This document shows positions 1-7,206 of a DNA stretch of 64,000 nucleotides, piece after piece (within the stretch, counting starts at the first letter, position 1; every line of letters begins with the position of its first letter). Source of the stretch: Paenibacillus_S vulneris (GTDB lineage: Bacteria > Bacillota > Bacilli > Paenibacillales > NBRC-103111); assembly GCF_039543185.1 (NCBI RefSeq), contig NZ_BAABJG010000006.1, forward strand, positions 620,001-684,000, read 5' to 3'. Under the pieces are notes generated by a model. That model was not told the DNA's origin. It made no database searches and was given only the letters and a program-made list of their open reading frames with translations. A program made the translations under genes and the position numbers.

Positions 1-416
1 TCGTAGGAGTAAAAGGAAGAGTAGCTCGCCAGGACTCTATTCGTGATAGAATGAGATTCCCCCAGGATGAGGTTAACGGACGAAATAAACAACGACCGCT
101 CGGTCTCATCCAATTCATGCTTCACTTCATAATGATAATCCGGACCCATGTACTTCCGTTTTATTCCGCTTCCGCTAAAATGAATGACTCCATCGGATGA
201 AACCAGCTGGAATGACAAAGTCATTTGCCTTGTGACAGGCAGCAGCAGCGAAGAGGTAAAGTGAATCTCGCGTGCGTCCAGGTTCGTTACCTGTACAATC
301 CCATAGTTCGTTTGGACCGGTTTGTTATCCAATTTGCTGATCCACATCCGGCATTCCATGGAACCTAGCATGTTCCGTAATCTATTTTGCTTGCTTCCGA
401 TTTGTTTTTCGTTCAC
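1..416 (-). CDS. PilZ-like domain protein (partial, C-terminus off the left edge)
   Basis: An open frame runs from a GTG at 416 to the left edge, about 138 residues without a stop. It is preceded by a GGGAAG ribosome binding site. The visible part (MLGSMECRMWISKLDNKPV, then alternating beta-strand segments such as GIVQVTNLDAREIHFTSSL) resembles PilZ domains, which bind cyclic-di-GMP. The canonical RxxxR and D/NxSxxG motifs are not clear, so c-di-GMP binding is uncertain. It is divergent from the Xre regulator at 695, and an Xre-type operator lies about 50 bp upstream of its start. The frame and its beta-rich composition are seen directly; the family call is inference. Confidence 0.55.
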   Translation of the reverse strand, partial: MNEKQIGSKQNRLRNMLGSMECRMWISKLDNKPVQTNYGIVQVTNLDAREIHFTSSLLLPVTRQMTLSFQLVSSDGVIHFSGSGIKRKYMGPDYHYEVKHELDETERSLFISSVNLILGESHSITNRVLASYSSFYSY

Positions 417-464
417 ATGGCATCTTCCCAACCTTCGTTTTTTTGGGTAAAATAAACGTATTGC

Positions 465-479
465 GATACATTTTGTACT
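465..479. promoter_or_regulatory. Imperfect Xre-type operator
   Basis: GATACATTTTGTACT is a near copy of the perfect palindrome at 570-584. It lies between the divergent PilZ-like gene and the Xre regulator, close to where the PilZ-like promoter should be. It is probably a weaker site for the repressor encoded at 695. Confidence 0.55.
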
Positions 480-569
480 TTAAAGCGCACAAAGGGGCTG
501 GACCACGGCCTTTTAGTGCAGCCTGGTCATATTAAGTCTGGTAAATGGAATATATTATCATTAACATAC

Positions 570-584
570 GATACATTTTGTATC
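570..584. promoter_or_regulatory. Perfect 15-bp palindromic operator (Xre type)
   Basis: GATACATTTTGTATC is a perfect inverted repeat about 110 bp upstream of the Xre-family gene. An identical 15-mer sits in the sinI promoter at 50469-50483 and a degenerate copy at 465-479. Xre-type repressors bind short palindromes of this kind next to their own genes, so autoregulation is the likely role. The sequence identity is seen directly; the binding protein is inferred. Confidence 0.7.
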
Positions 585-694
585 AATGTCAATAGGACCG
601 AAAGCTTTATAGCGGTCCGGTGACAACGTGCGTGAGACTGCATCAAAAATACCGAATCCATCAACTATGGTCGTATTAACTGGAGGTATATGAT

Positions 695-1069
695 ATGAAA
701 TACGGGGAGCGGATCGCATCACTTCGAGAAAAACATTCCCTGACGCAAGAGGGGCTTTCCAACAAGCTTGGCATTACGAGGGCTTCTCTATCGCATTATG
801 AGAACAACCGGAGAGAGCCGGATTACGACACGATCGTAAGCATCGCCAATTTGTTCAATGTATCGATTGATTATTTAATAGGCAGGACGGACGACCCTCA
901 CCGGGTGCTGGATGAGGATGTTCGTGAATTTGTCGATGCTCTGGAACTATCCAACGAGAAAATTATGGAGAAGTTCGCCCTGACCATAGACGGAAAGAAG
1001 CTGACACCTGAGGAGGCACGCCGGTTCATTGCGTTTGTAAGGGCTGAAAGATCCATTAACAACGGCTAG
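695..1069 (+). CDS. Xre-family transcriptional repressor
   Basis: This 124-residue DNA-binding protein has an N-terminal HTH_3 domain (residues 5-65: LTQEGLSNKLGITRASLSHY is the helix-turn-helix, followed by EPDYDTIVSIANLFNVSIDYL). It resembles the PBSX Xre repressor of Bacillus. The C-terminal tail (KKLTPEEARRFIAFVRAE) is typical of chromosomal Xre regulators and may mediate oligomerisation. The start is set by a GGAGG about 9 nt upstream. A palindrome upstream (570-584) and a degenerate copy (465-479) suggest autoregulation and control of the divergent PilZ-like gene. The same 15-mer in front of sinI suggests it also controls the biofilm switch. No phage genes surround it. The family call is secure; the target list is inference. 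Confidence 0.88.
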   Translation: MKYGERIASLREKHSLTQEGLSNKLGITRASLSHYENNRREPDYDTIVSIANLFNVSIDYLIGRTDDPHRVLDEDVREFVDALELSNEKIMEKFALTIDGKKLTPEEARRFIAFVRAERSINNG

Positions 1070-1111
1070 TTTTCCTCTATCTGCTGGTGCGGCGGCAGGC
1101 TGCAGATCAAA

Positions 1112-1187
1112 TCCCCCCGTAAAGTGATGCCTTGGCTTCGAAGCGGATTCAGGCGCTTTGCGGGAGGCCCCCGACATTTCTGTAAAG
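1112..1187. repeat. Dispersed intergenic repeat, copy 1
   Basis: About 65-75 bp closely similar to 20893-20959. Both share the core CCTTGGCTTCGAAGC, then GATTCAGG, CTTTGCGGG and a C-rich run. The element contains nested inverted segments (GCTTCGAAGC; CCCG and CGGG arms) and sits between convergent genes. Confidence 0.6.
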
Positions 1188-1189
1188 TC

Positions 1190-1229
1190 AAAAAAATCAC
1201 CCTGTCTTATGCGGCAGAGTGATTTTTTT
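1190..1229. terminator. Bidirectional terminator between xre and asparaginase
   Basis: The stem ATCACCCTG/CAGAGTGAT has a 10-nt loop, with an A-run on the left and a T-run on the right. It therefore ends both the rightward xre transcript and the leftward asparaginase transcript. Confidence 0.8.
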
Positions 1230-1235
1230 GTTACG

Positions 1236-2399
1236 TTATTTGTTTGTCAGGTCGACTTGTGGAGCGCCGTACTTGTCGAACCAGCCTTTGATCGTATCGA
1301 AATCCTTGGAGAAGGCCAGACTCACGAGCAGCATAATACGTGCGTGCTGCGGGTTCAGGTTATCTCCGGCAATCACTCCCTTGCCTCCGGAATAAATGCT
1401 TCCGGAACCGGTACGTGTAGTCGTAACGAAGATGACGCCCTTCTCGTCAATCGCCTTTTGCCTCGCCTCGCTCATCGCCTTGGATATGCCGCCCGCTCCC
1501 GTTCCAGCTGTGACGATTCCTTCGGCTCCTCCTTCGACAAAGCCTTTGATCGCCTCTCCTCCTGCTCCCTGATATGATACGGCGATTTCTACCTTCGGCA
1601 AATCCTCCTTCTTGATTCTCTTTAGATCAAATGGCGTCGCCCATTCCTCCGTCGGTTTAAAGCTCCTTGCCGGTGCGCGGTAAATACGGATGTTGTTCTC
1701 GTCAATAAATCCGAACATGCCGAGCTGGGGTGACTCGAACGTATCGGTCCGGTAATCGTTGGTTTTCGTTACCTCCCTGGCCGCATGAATCGTGTCATTC
1801 AGCATAATCACCGTGCCGAAATATTTGGTTTTCCCGCTGCCTGCCAGCTTAATCGCATTGTACAGGTTAGCCTGCGCATCGCTTCCAATGACCGTCCACG
1901 GTCTCATGGAGCCGGTAACGATGACCGGTTTGGGGCTTTGCACCGTCAAGTCGAGGAAATAGGCGATTTCCTCCATCGTATCCGTCCCCGTCGTCACTAC
2001 AACTCCATCCTGCTCCTTCAGCGCTTCGTCGACCTGCAAGGACAAGTCGAACAGATCCTGCATGGAGTACGCGGAAGATCCGGAATTACCGAACTGAGAG
2101 GTCGTGACCTCCGCTATTTTCTCTTTATTCGGGAGCGCGTCGACCATATCCTGGATCAGCAAGCTCCCTGCTTTATAATTCTGAAAGCTCGTTTCATCCT
2201 GCGATTTGCCCGATATAGTCCCTCCCGTTCCGATGACCTTTACCTTCGGAAGCTTGACGGCTTGGGTTTGGGCATCACTCTCGGCAGCGAGCACCTTCGG
2301 GGACAACGGGACTACCGCAACGGCAGAGAGCAGGGACGACAACAACAATCCCGAAGATAAACAGACCTTGACCATCATAGAACCGGATTTGAGCATCAT
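1236..2399 (-). CDS. ansZ: Secreted type II L-asparaginase
   Basis: Hydrolyses L-asparagine to aspartate and ammonia outside the membrane. Both signature motifs are present: GTGGTISG near residue 58 carries the nucleophile Thr, and VVTTGTDTMEEIAYFL near 135 carries the TDT triad. C-terminal segments such as IVTAGTGAGG fit the family. The start is an ATG at 2399 with GGGAGG 9 nt upstream; an in-frame TTG at 2405 is too close to that site. The N-terminus is a signal peptide (hydrophobic SSGLLLSSLLSAVAVV, then VLAAES). At about 387 residues it matches Bacillus AnsZ plus its leader. It is monocistronic, with a terminator downstream and a GlnR/TnrA-like box upstream, suggesting induction by nitrogen limitation. 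Family assignment is firm; the gene symbol is by analogy. Confidence 0.92.
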   Translation of the reverse strand: MMLKSGSMMVKVCLSSGLLLSSLLSAVAVVPLSPKVLAAESDAQTQAVKLPKVKVIGTGGTISGKSQDETSFQNYKAGSLLIQDMVDALPNKEKIAEVTTSQFGNSGSSAYSMQDLFDLSLQVDEALKEQDGVVVTTGTDTMEEIAYFLDLTVQSPKPVIVTGSMRPWTVIGSDAQANLYNAIKLAGSGKTKYFGTVIMLNDTIHAAREVTKTNDYRTDTFESPQLGMFGFIDENNIRIYRAPARSFKPTEEWATPFDLKRIKKEDLPKVEIAVSYQGAGGEAIKGFVEGGAEGIVTAGTGAGGISKAMSEARQKAIDEKGVIFVTTTRTGSGSIYSGGKGVIAGDNLNPQHARIMLLVSLAFSKDFDTIKGWFDKYGAPQVDLTNK

Positions 2400-2427
2400 A
2401 AGCAAATTCCTCCCACAGCTGTTATTA

Positions 2428-2444
2428 TGTAATAAAACATTACA
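2428..2444. promoter_or_regulatory. GlnR/TnrA-like box upstream of asparaginase
   Basis: TGTAATAAAACATTACA matches the Bacillus TnrA/GlnR consensus (TGTNAN7TNACA) and is almost perfectly palindromic. A second small palindrome, TTACATATATGTAA, lies next to it at 2440-2453. The box is only about 30 bp from the start codon, so it overlaps the promoter region. Whether it activates or represses cannot be told. Confidence 0.5.
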
Positions 2445-2696
2445 TATATGTAACGTTTATGAGAGTTATCTTAATTTAATGTTAGATAATATTACAAACA
2501 CTGAACATATCCAATAAATCGCATACATTTTATGTTTACGGGCTTTGCAGCGTATTTTCACTGCTATGCTCATGTTTGCATTTTCATTAATGGAAGCTGA
2601 ACATACCGCAAATAAAAGTGTATCTACGCTATGTCGTTTCCAAAGCCTTCCCTTATAATGGAATTGTAGGTCATGCAAGGAAGGGAGCGTGCCCCA

Positions 2697-4040
2697 TTGG
2701 GACGCAAAATCAAGCTCGCATTCATATCCGGTTTCACTCTGGCCGCGGCAGTTCTACCAGGATGCACGATGCCTCCAGAGACTCCCCTTCGAGCAAAGCA
2801 GGCAAGCGAAGCTCCAAGCGGCAGCCCTGCCGCTTCCCTGCCCACAGCGAACCAAGGGGAAAATATGACTATAGCGAAGGAGGCCGCTGAGCCGGACACT
2901 CTTATTCTGAATGCTTCCGTGCTGCAAGATATTCGAAGCAAGGTGAAATCAAACCAAGCGGCGGACTTTCAGGCCGCACTCAACCAATTGCGCAAGGAAG
3001 CGGATCTCGCCCTGAAGACCGGGCCGTTCTCCGTTGTCCATAAGCAGAGCACGCCGCCGAGCGGGGACAAGCACGATTATATGAGTATGGCTCCTTACTG
3101 GTGGCCTGACCCCGGCAAGCCGGATGGCAGACCCTATATCCAGAAGGACGGCCAAACGAATCCCGAGCGGGCAACCAACCGATATGATGCAACCCGCCTT
3201 GGGAATATGGCTTCCGCCGTGGAAACGTTGGCGCTTGCTTATTATTTGACCGGCCATGAGCCTTACGGCGAAAAGGCAGCTATGCTGCTGCGAGTCTGGT
3301 TCCTGGACGCGGAGACGCGCATGAACCCGAATATGAACTTCGGGCAAAGCGTGCCCGGACGAACGGATGGACGCAAGGAGGGCGTGCTCGATTCACGGCA
3401 TTTTCTGACGACCTCCGATGCCGCCGCCCTGCTGGCGGGCTCGCCGAATTGGCCTGACAAGGATATGGCCGCTTACAAAAGCTGGGTCAAGGAATATACA
3501 GGATGGCTTAAGGTAAACAAGCTGGCGCTCGAGGAAAAAGCGGCCAAAAACAATCACGGGACGTGGTATGACGCGATTTATACGGGGCTTACGCTCTTTA
3601 TCGGGGAAAAGGATGCCGCGGCTGCGTATTTACGTGAAACGGTGCCCAAACGAGTCGCCGCGCAAATACAGCCGGACGGCAGTATGCCTCTGGAAATGAG
3701 CAGAACCCGTTCCTTTCACTACCCTGTATTTAATCTGGAAGCCTTCTCTATGCTTGCCTTGTACGGGAGTAAAGTCGGGTTCGATGCATGGAATTACCAA
3801 ACAACGGATGGAAAAAGCATTCATCAGGCTTATCAATTCCTGGTGCCTTATTTTAACGGAAAACCATGGGAGCGTGAACAAATCAAAGCGGAGAATGAAT
3901 CCGAATTCGCTTTCTATTTGCGCGAAGCGGCGGTTGTATACAAGGATCCATCGTATGCGGACGCAGCGGACAAGACACTCGGGACCTCCAGGAACAGTTC
4001 ACGGACGAACCTCATTGCCACGAAGCCGGTGTTTAAGTAA
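2697..4040 (+). CDS. Alginate lyase family (PL5-type) lipoprotein
   Basis: A predicted exo-acting polysaccharide lyase of the alginate_lyase fold. Key visible elements are YMSMAPYWWPDP (about residue 120), RYDATRLGNMASAVETLALA, the NNHGTWYD motif (about 280), which in PL5 enzymes carries the catalytic Asn-His, and LEMSRTRSFHYPVFNLEA (about 340). The TTG at 2697 is preferred because AAGGAAGGGAG lies about 8 nt before it and it gives a clean lipoprotein signal (MGRKIKLAFISGF, then LPGC). An ATG at 2673 would add eight charged residues. The protein is thus probably tethered outside the membrane. It stands alone, with a terminator after it. A second uronate-type lyase (PL6) is at 40948. The substrate could be another uronic-acid polymer. 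Confidence 0.85.
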   Translation: MGRKIKLAFISGFTLAAAVLPGCTMPPETPLRAKQASEAPSGSPAASLPTANQGENMTIAKEAAEPDTLILNASVLQDIRSKVKSNQAADFQAALNQLRKEADLALKTGPFSVVHKQSTPPSGDKHDYMSMAPYWWPDPGKPDGRPYIQKDGQTNPERATNRYDATRLGNMASAVETLALAYYLTGHEPYGEKAAMLLRVWFLDAETRMNPNMNFGQSVPGRTDGRKEGVLDSRHFLTTSDAAALLAGSPNWPDKDMAAYKSWVKEYTGWLKVNKLALEEKAAKNNHGTWYDAIYTGLTLFIGEKDAAAAYLRETVPKRVAAQIQPDGSMPLEMSRTRSFHYPVFNLEAFSMLALYGSKVGFDAWNYQTTDGKSIHQAYQFLVPYFNGKPWEREQIKAENESEFAFYLREAAVVYKDPSYADAADKTLGTSRNSSRTNLIATKPVFK

Positions 4041-4077
4041 GCTGGAACATAACAGCATGTCCAGACAGCGTCCTGCC

Positions 4078-4104
4078 CAAGCCCCTGCGCGGGCTTTTTT
4101 TTTG
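4078..4104 (+). terminator. Intrinsic terminator of the lyase gene
   Basis: AAGCCC/GGGCTT stem with a short loop and nine Ts, about 40 bp after the lyase stop codon. Confidence 0.85.
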
Positions 4105-4118
4105 TAATTCCTTGCAGG

Positions 4119-4430
4119 CTACTGCTTGGCTTTCATCATCTCGCAGACATGCTCGCAGGAGCACAGCGCCTTCTGAACGGAGCACCAGGACCTTTTGGCA
4201 TAATAGATCGGAAGCTCCTGATCCTTCGCTTGCTGCTTAATGACCTTGGTCAGGTTATGGTTGATATAGTCGGTGAGCACCAGCACGGCATCAACTTTTT
4301 CGGGAATCCCTTTGCGAACCATCTGGCACTTGCGGCCGGACATATGCATTACATCATCAAAACCGATATTGGCAAGCTGCTCCGGCATATTGCCCAAATG
4401 ATCGGCACCTACTACTAATATGGACGCCAT
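4119..4430 (-). CDS. DUF2325 domain protein
   Basis: This 103-residue protein has the DUF2325 pattern: ILVVGADHLGNMPEQLANIGF at the start, then HMSGRKCQ and VDAVLVLTDYINHNLTKVIK, and a C-terminal AKRSWCSVQKAL. The Rossmann-like beginning and the conserved Cys suggest nucleotide or metal/redox binding, but no function is established. AAAGGAGGC lies 8 nt before the ATG. It follows the small membrane-protein gene 4501-4623 by 70 bp, and both lie downstream of a promoter overlapped by a Fur box (4797-4826). A role under iron limitation is therefore inferred. Confidence 0.8.
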   Translation of the reverse strand: MASILVVGADHLGNMPEQLANIGFDDVMHMSGRKCQMVRKGIPEKVDAVLVLTDYINHNLTKVIKQQAKDQELPIYYAKRSWCSVQKALCSCEHVCEMMKAKQ

Positions 4431-4500
4431 TGGCTTGCCTCCTTTCCTTTGTATAGTACGTATATTGAGGAACTTATGTGATTCATGAATGGTATGAGCT

Positions 4501-4623
4501 CTAACGCTTCTCCGAACGGAAGCCGGTATACGAATACTCCCCGCGCATGCCCCAACAGTACATCCCGATAAGTATCAAAGACACAAGCAGCGCCGGCAGC
4601 AGCAGGCAAATAAATATCAGCAC
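4501..4623 (-). CDS. Small single-pass membrane protein (40 aa), unrecognised
   Basis: A 41-codon ORF starts at GTG 4623 with AAGGAGGAG 8 nt upstream, one of the best ribosome binding sites in the window. The peptide is a hydrophobic helix (LIFICLLLPALLVSLILIGM) followed by a short polar tail with Cys, Trp, Arg and Tyr (YCWGMRGEYSYTGF). It probably spans the membrane once. It precedes the DUF2325 gene in the same direction and lies about 170 nt downstream of a Fur-box promoter. No homology is recognised. Confidence 0.6.
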   Translation of the reverse strand: MLIFICLLLPALLVSLILIGMYCWGMRGEYSYTGFRSEKR

Positions 4624-4767
4624 GAATGCATCTCCTCCTTACTCTTTTCTACAAGGAAAGATTACGTTGTGGCCGGAACGAAGGCCGTTTAGAATATGTA
4701 GGACTTCTTAGGCTATTTTTTAGCCAATGCCGTTGAGGCATTATGGCAGATAGTCTGTTTGTATCAG

Positions 4768-4826
4768 TTGATAATTGTTCTCACTGCCTATACCACAATG
4801 ATAATGGTTCTCATTATCATTGTCAA
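4768..4826 (-). promoter_or_regulatory. Fur-box-overlapped sigma-A promoter
   Basis: On the minus strand TTGACA (4821-4826), 17 nt and TATCAT (4798-4803) form a good promoter. Its spacer is the inverted repeat ATGATAATGGTTCTCATTAT, close to the classic Fur 19-mer (GATAATGATTATCATTATC). A second, weaker Fur-like half site (TTGATAATTGTTCTC) lies at 4768-4782. Iron-dependent repression of the small membrane gene and DUF2325 is the direct reading. Rightward control of the NfsA-type gene is possible but has no clear promoter. Confidence 0.72.
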
Positions 4827-4958
4827 CATCTGCAGGGGGAAATTTCTCGACGATACAAAATCAGGGATTCCTGTAAGTCTGCTTTCCGGGCCTCTAGCCC
4901 AATTATGAAATCCAATCTCTCCTGTGGTAAAATAAGAAGCAGCAACCGATCCATCGGA

Positions 4959-4990
4959 GCCCCCTTGCAGAGAGCAAGGGGACTTTTTAT
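4959..4990 (+). terminator. Terminator-like hairpin upstream of the NfsA-type gene
   Basis: CCCCTTGC/GCAAGGGG with a 5-nt loop is followed by ACTTTTTAT. It sits 27 nt before the reductase start codon, with a possible -10 (TAAAAT, 4928-4933) just upstream. It could end an unseen short transcript or attenuate the reductase gene. Confidence 0.5.
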
Positions 4991-5017
4991 ATCATTCACA
5001 GAAAGGGTTGTTCCGGC

Positions 5018-5752
5018 ATGAATCCAACTATTGACCTTCTTCGTAACCATCGCTCCATCCGCAAATATAAAGAAGCAGCCCTTCCCGAGGCACATACGGA
5101 AGCTATCATCTCCTCCGCCCAGATGGCCTCCACTTCCAGCAACGTGCAGGCGTACAGCATTATCGGGGTCACGGATCCCGCCCTGAAGAAGGAGCTTGCG
5201 CAGCTCGCCGGCAATCAGGCGTACGTCGAGCAGTGCGGACTTTTCCTCGTCTTTTGTGCCGATTTGCACAAGCTCAAGGGAGCGACTGAGCAGCACGGCC
5301 AAACGTTTCATCACAACACTGAGAGTTTTATCGTCGCAACCGTCGATGCCGCTCTGGCTGCACAGAACGCTGCCGTTGCCGCGGAATCGCTCGGCTACGG
5401 AATCTGCTACATCGGAGGCATCCGCAACAAGCCGCAGGAGGTCTGCGAGGCCCTTTCCCTGCCGGAGCTGGTCTATCCCGTGTTCGGCATGTGCGTAGGC
5501 GTTCCGGATCAGGAGCCTTCCTACCGTCCGCGTCTTCCGATGCAGGCCGTATATCACCAAAATGCTTATAACGCCGAACAAGTGGCGCAAGGCATTCAGC
5601 AGTACGACGATACCATGTACAAATACTACCAAGAGCGTACGAACGGCCAAACGCTGACGACCTGGTCCAAAGGGATTGCGGACAAATATGCGAAGCCGGG
5701 GCGGGCGCATATTATGCCGTTCCTTAAAGCAAGGGGCTACCGCTTCGAATAA
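5018..5752 (+). CDS. nfsA: NfsA/NfrA-type NADPH-dependent FMN reductase (nitroreductase)
   Basis: A cytosolic FMN flavoprotein that reduces nitro-aromatics, quinones or flavin with NADPH. The start (LLRNHRSIRKYKEAAL) is the FMN-binding motif of the family. SSAQMASTSSNVQAYSIIGV, AALAAQNAAVAAESLGYGICYIGGIRN and VYPVFGMCVGVP are conserved segments of NfsA-like proteins. The C-terminal TLTTWSKGIADKYAKP is the dimer-embracing tail. Length (244 aa) is typical. GAAAGGG lies about 10 nt before the ATG. A terminator follows. A hairpin and a Fur box lie upstream, so its expression may respond to iron or to attenuation. Confidence 0.9.
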   Translation: MNPTIDLLRNHRSIRKYKEAALPEAHTEAIISSAQMASTSSNVQAYSIIGVTDPALKKELAQLAGNQAYVEQCGLFLVFCADLHKLKGATEQHGQTFHHNTESFIVATVDAALAAQNAAVAAESLGYGICYIGGIRNKPQEVCEALSLPELVYPVFGMCVGVPDQEPSYRPRLPMQAVYHQNAYNAEQVAQGIQQYDDTMYKYYQERTNGQTLTTWSKGIADKYAKPGRAHIMPFLKARGYRFE

Positions 5753-5768
5753 GAAGCCTTATTGCAGT

Positions 5769-5815
5769 AAAAAGCAAGAGTCCGGAAGATCAGTCTCTCC
5801 GGCTCTTGCTTTTTT
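5769..5815. terminator. Bidirectional terminator between nfsA and the AAA ATPase gene
   Basis: The stem AAAGCAAGAGtCCGGA/TCCGGCTCTTGCTTT has A and T runs on both sides and separates convergent genes. Confidence 0.9.
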
Positions 5816-5824
5816 AGTGCGGTA

Positions 5825-7204
5825 TTAGCCGGCAACGAAGCCCATTCTCGACTCCGGCTGCGTCGTATGCCAATGCTGGGTCTTCTCCTTGTTGAGCTCG
5901 GCCCTCATCCCCCGGATCAGCTCCTCGATCTTCACTTCCGGCTCGTAATGCTTCTCCAGCGCGGCCGAAACGTACAGCTCGTTCAGCTGGGCGAAGGTAA
6001 AGCCGTCCGTCAGACGCACGGCCTTCTCCGCCTCGTCTTCGCCAATCAGTGCCGATAGCTGCTTTTGCGCCAAATAACGCCTTCTCAGCGGCTCATCCGG
6101 CAGCTTGATTTCGTAAGCCCGGTCAAAGCGTCCCGCTCGGTTCATCAGGGCCGGATCGATGCGCTCGGGGTAATTGGTCGTTCCGATAAGAAAGATGCCT
6201 TCCTTGGAGGTAGCCCCATCCAATGTATTCAGGAAAAAGGACCGCGCCTGCTCCGGCATGGAATCGATATCCTCAATGACAAGCACCATCGGCGCCATCT
6301 TCACGGCCGATTCGAACGCTTCCTGAATCGTATAGCTGCATGTATGCTCCGTAATCTGCCAGTAGGTTACGGGAGCATTGACGCTCCCCGCTATGGATTT
6401 GACCAGAGTCGTCTTGCCGTTGCCGGGCCTGCCGTACAATAAAATTCCCCGTTTATAAGGAATCCGGTACGTTTGAAAAAACTGCCGGTCCTGCGCAAAA
6501 AACTGATCGATCGACCTGTAAATATCCTGCTTCAGCGATTCGCTCATGATCACCTCGTCCCGGCTCACGCTCCTGGTAATAGGCTCCCGATGCTGGTCCA
6601 GGCCGTTGCGGCTGTCTGTAAATACCGTCACATGCTTGCGGTCATTCTCCCTCTGCCTTTCGCGCATATAGCCAAGAAACCGGCCTAAGCAGTCATCGTT
6701 TACGGCGAATACATACTCCTCGCTAAAGCTCCCGTTTGGGCGGAATACGGGGATGCGGACCAAGGCAACCCCATAGGACGGATAGACGAATAGATTGTTG
6801 CGCGAGGCCGGAAAAATCCGGTAACCCGCGTTATCCCCAAGCTCTCCCTGGTAAGAGAACGCCTTGGATTCGACCCGGTCGTAAATGACAGCCGCATGCT
6901 CCACCTGCCCGCTTCCTTGACGAACGTCCTCGTCGAGCATATCCCATATCTCGTTGCCGTAATCATCCTGAACATACATCTGAAAAGCAGCCCCATACCG
7001 GGACTCCAGCTCCTGCTGGATGCGCTCGATTACGACCGCCGTATCAAAATATTGCGGGATTTCCTGCGGCTCGCTCGCCCTGATAGGGATGATGTAACAT
7101 CCATGACTTTCGTTGACATGGGTACGGCGTCCAGCCTCCCGCAGCCGTTCCGAATAAAGGGCGGCCCCTTCAGGCCTGCTGCTTTTATTGCCTGGATTTA
7201 TCAT
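5825..7204 (-). CDS. AAA-family ATPase of the rtcB operon
   Basis: About 459 residues. The N-terminal half (1-215) is unrecognised and probably a substrate-binding domain. The C-terminal half is a single AAA module with Walker A YGRPGNGKTT near residue 255, Walker B LVIEDIDSM near 310, and the second region GTTNYPERIDPALMNRAGRF with the sensor and arginine-finger residues near 345. It resembles CDC48/BCS1/FtsH-like AAA proteins but lacks a protease domain. The start is ATG 7204 with AAAGGGGTG 6 nt upstream. An upstream in-frame start at 7240 would overlap rtcB by 34 nt. It begins 2 nt after the rtcB stop, so translation is coupled. It may remodel RNA-protein complexes or damaged ribosomal particles for RtcB. 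The domain call is firm; the role is inference. Confidence 0.85.
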   Translation of the reverse strand: MINPGNKSSRPEGAALYSERLREAGRRTHVNESHGCYIIPIRASEPQEIPQYFDTAVVIERIQQELESRYGAAFQMYVQDDYGNEIWDMLDEDVRQGSGQVEHAAVIYDRVESKAFSYQGELGDNAGYRIFPASRNNLFVYPSYGVALVRIPVFRPNGSFSEEYVFAVNDDCLGRFLGYMRERQRENDRKHVTVFTDSRNGLDQHREPITRSVSRDEVIMSESLKQDIYRSIDQFFAQDRQFFQTYRIPYKRGILLYGRPGNGKTTLVKSIAGSVNAPVTYWQITEHTCSYTIQEAFESAVKMAPMVLVIEDIDSMPEQARSFFLNTLDGATSKEGIFLIGTTNYPERIDPALMNRAGRFDRAYEIKLPDEPLRRRYLAQKQLSALIGEDEAEKAVRLTDGFTFAQLNELYVSAALEKHYEPEVKIEELIRGMRAELNKEKTQHWHTTQPESRMGFVAG

Positions 7205-7206
7205 GG

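Noticed and set aside
1158..1577. Plus-strand ORF antisense to the asparaginase gene
   Set aside because: It is the antisense shadow of a well-supported enzyme, crosses its terminator and has no ribosome binding site.
4415..4609. 64-codon minus-strand ORF overlapping the DUF2325 start
   Set aside because: It is out of frame with, and embedded in, the better-supported 40-aa membrane ORF (4501-4623), and it has no ribosome binding site of its own.
4959..4990. A confident attenuator for the NfsA-type reductase
   Set aside because: The hairpin and T-run are clear, but no leader ORF, alternative helix or firm promoter upstream could be shown; it was kept only as a terminator-like hairpin.
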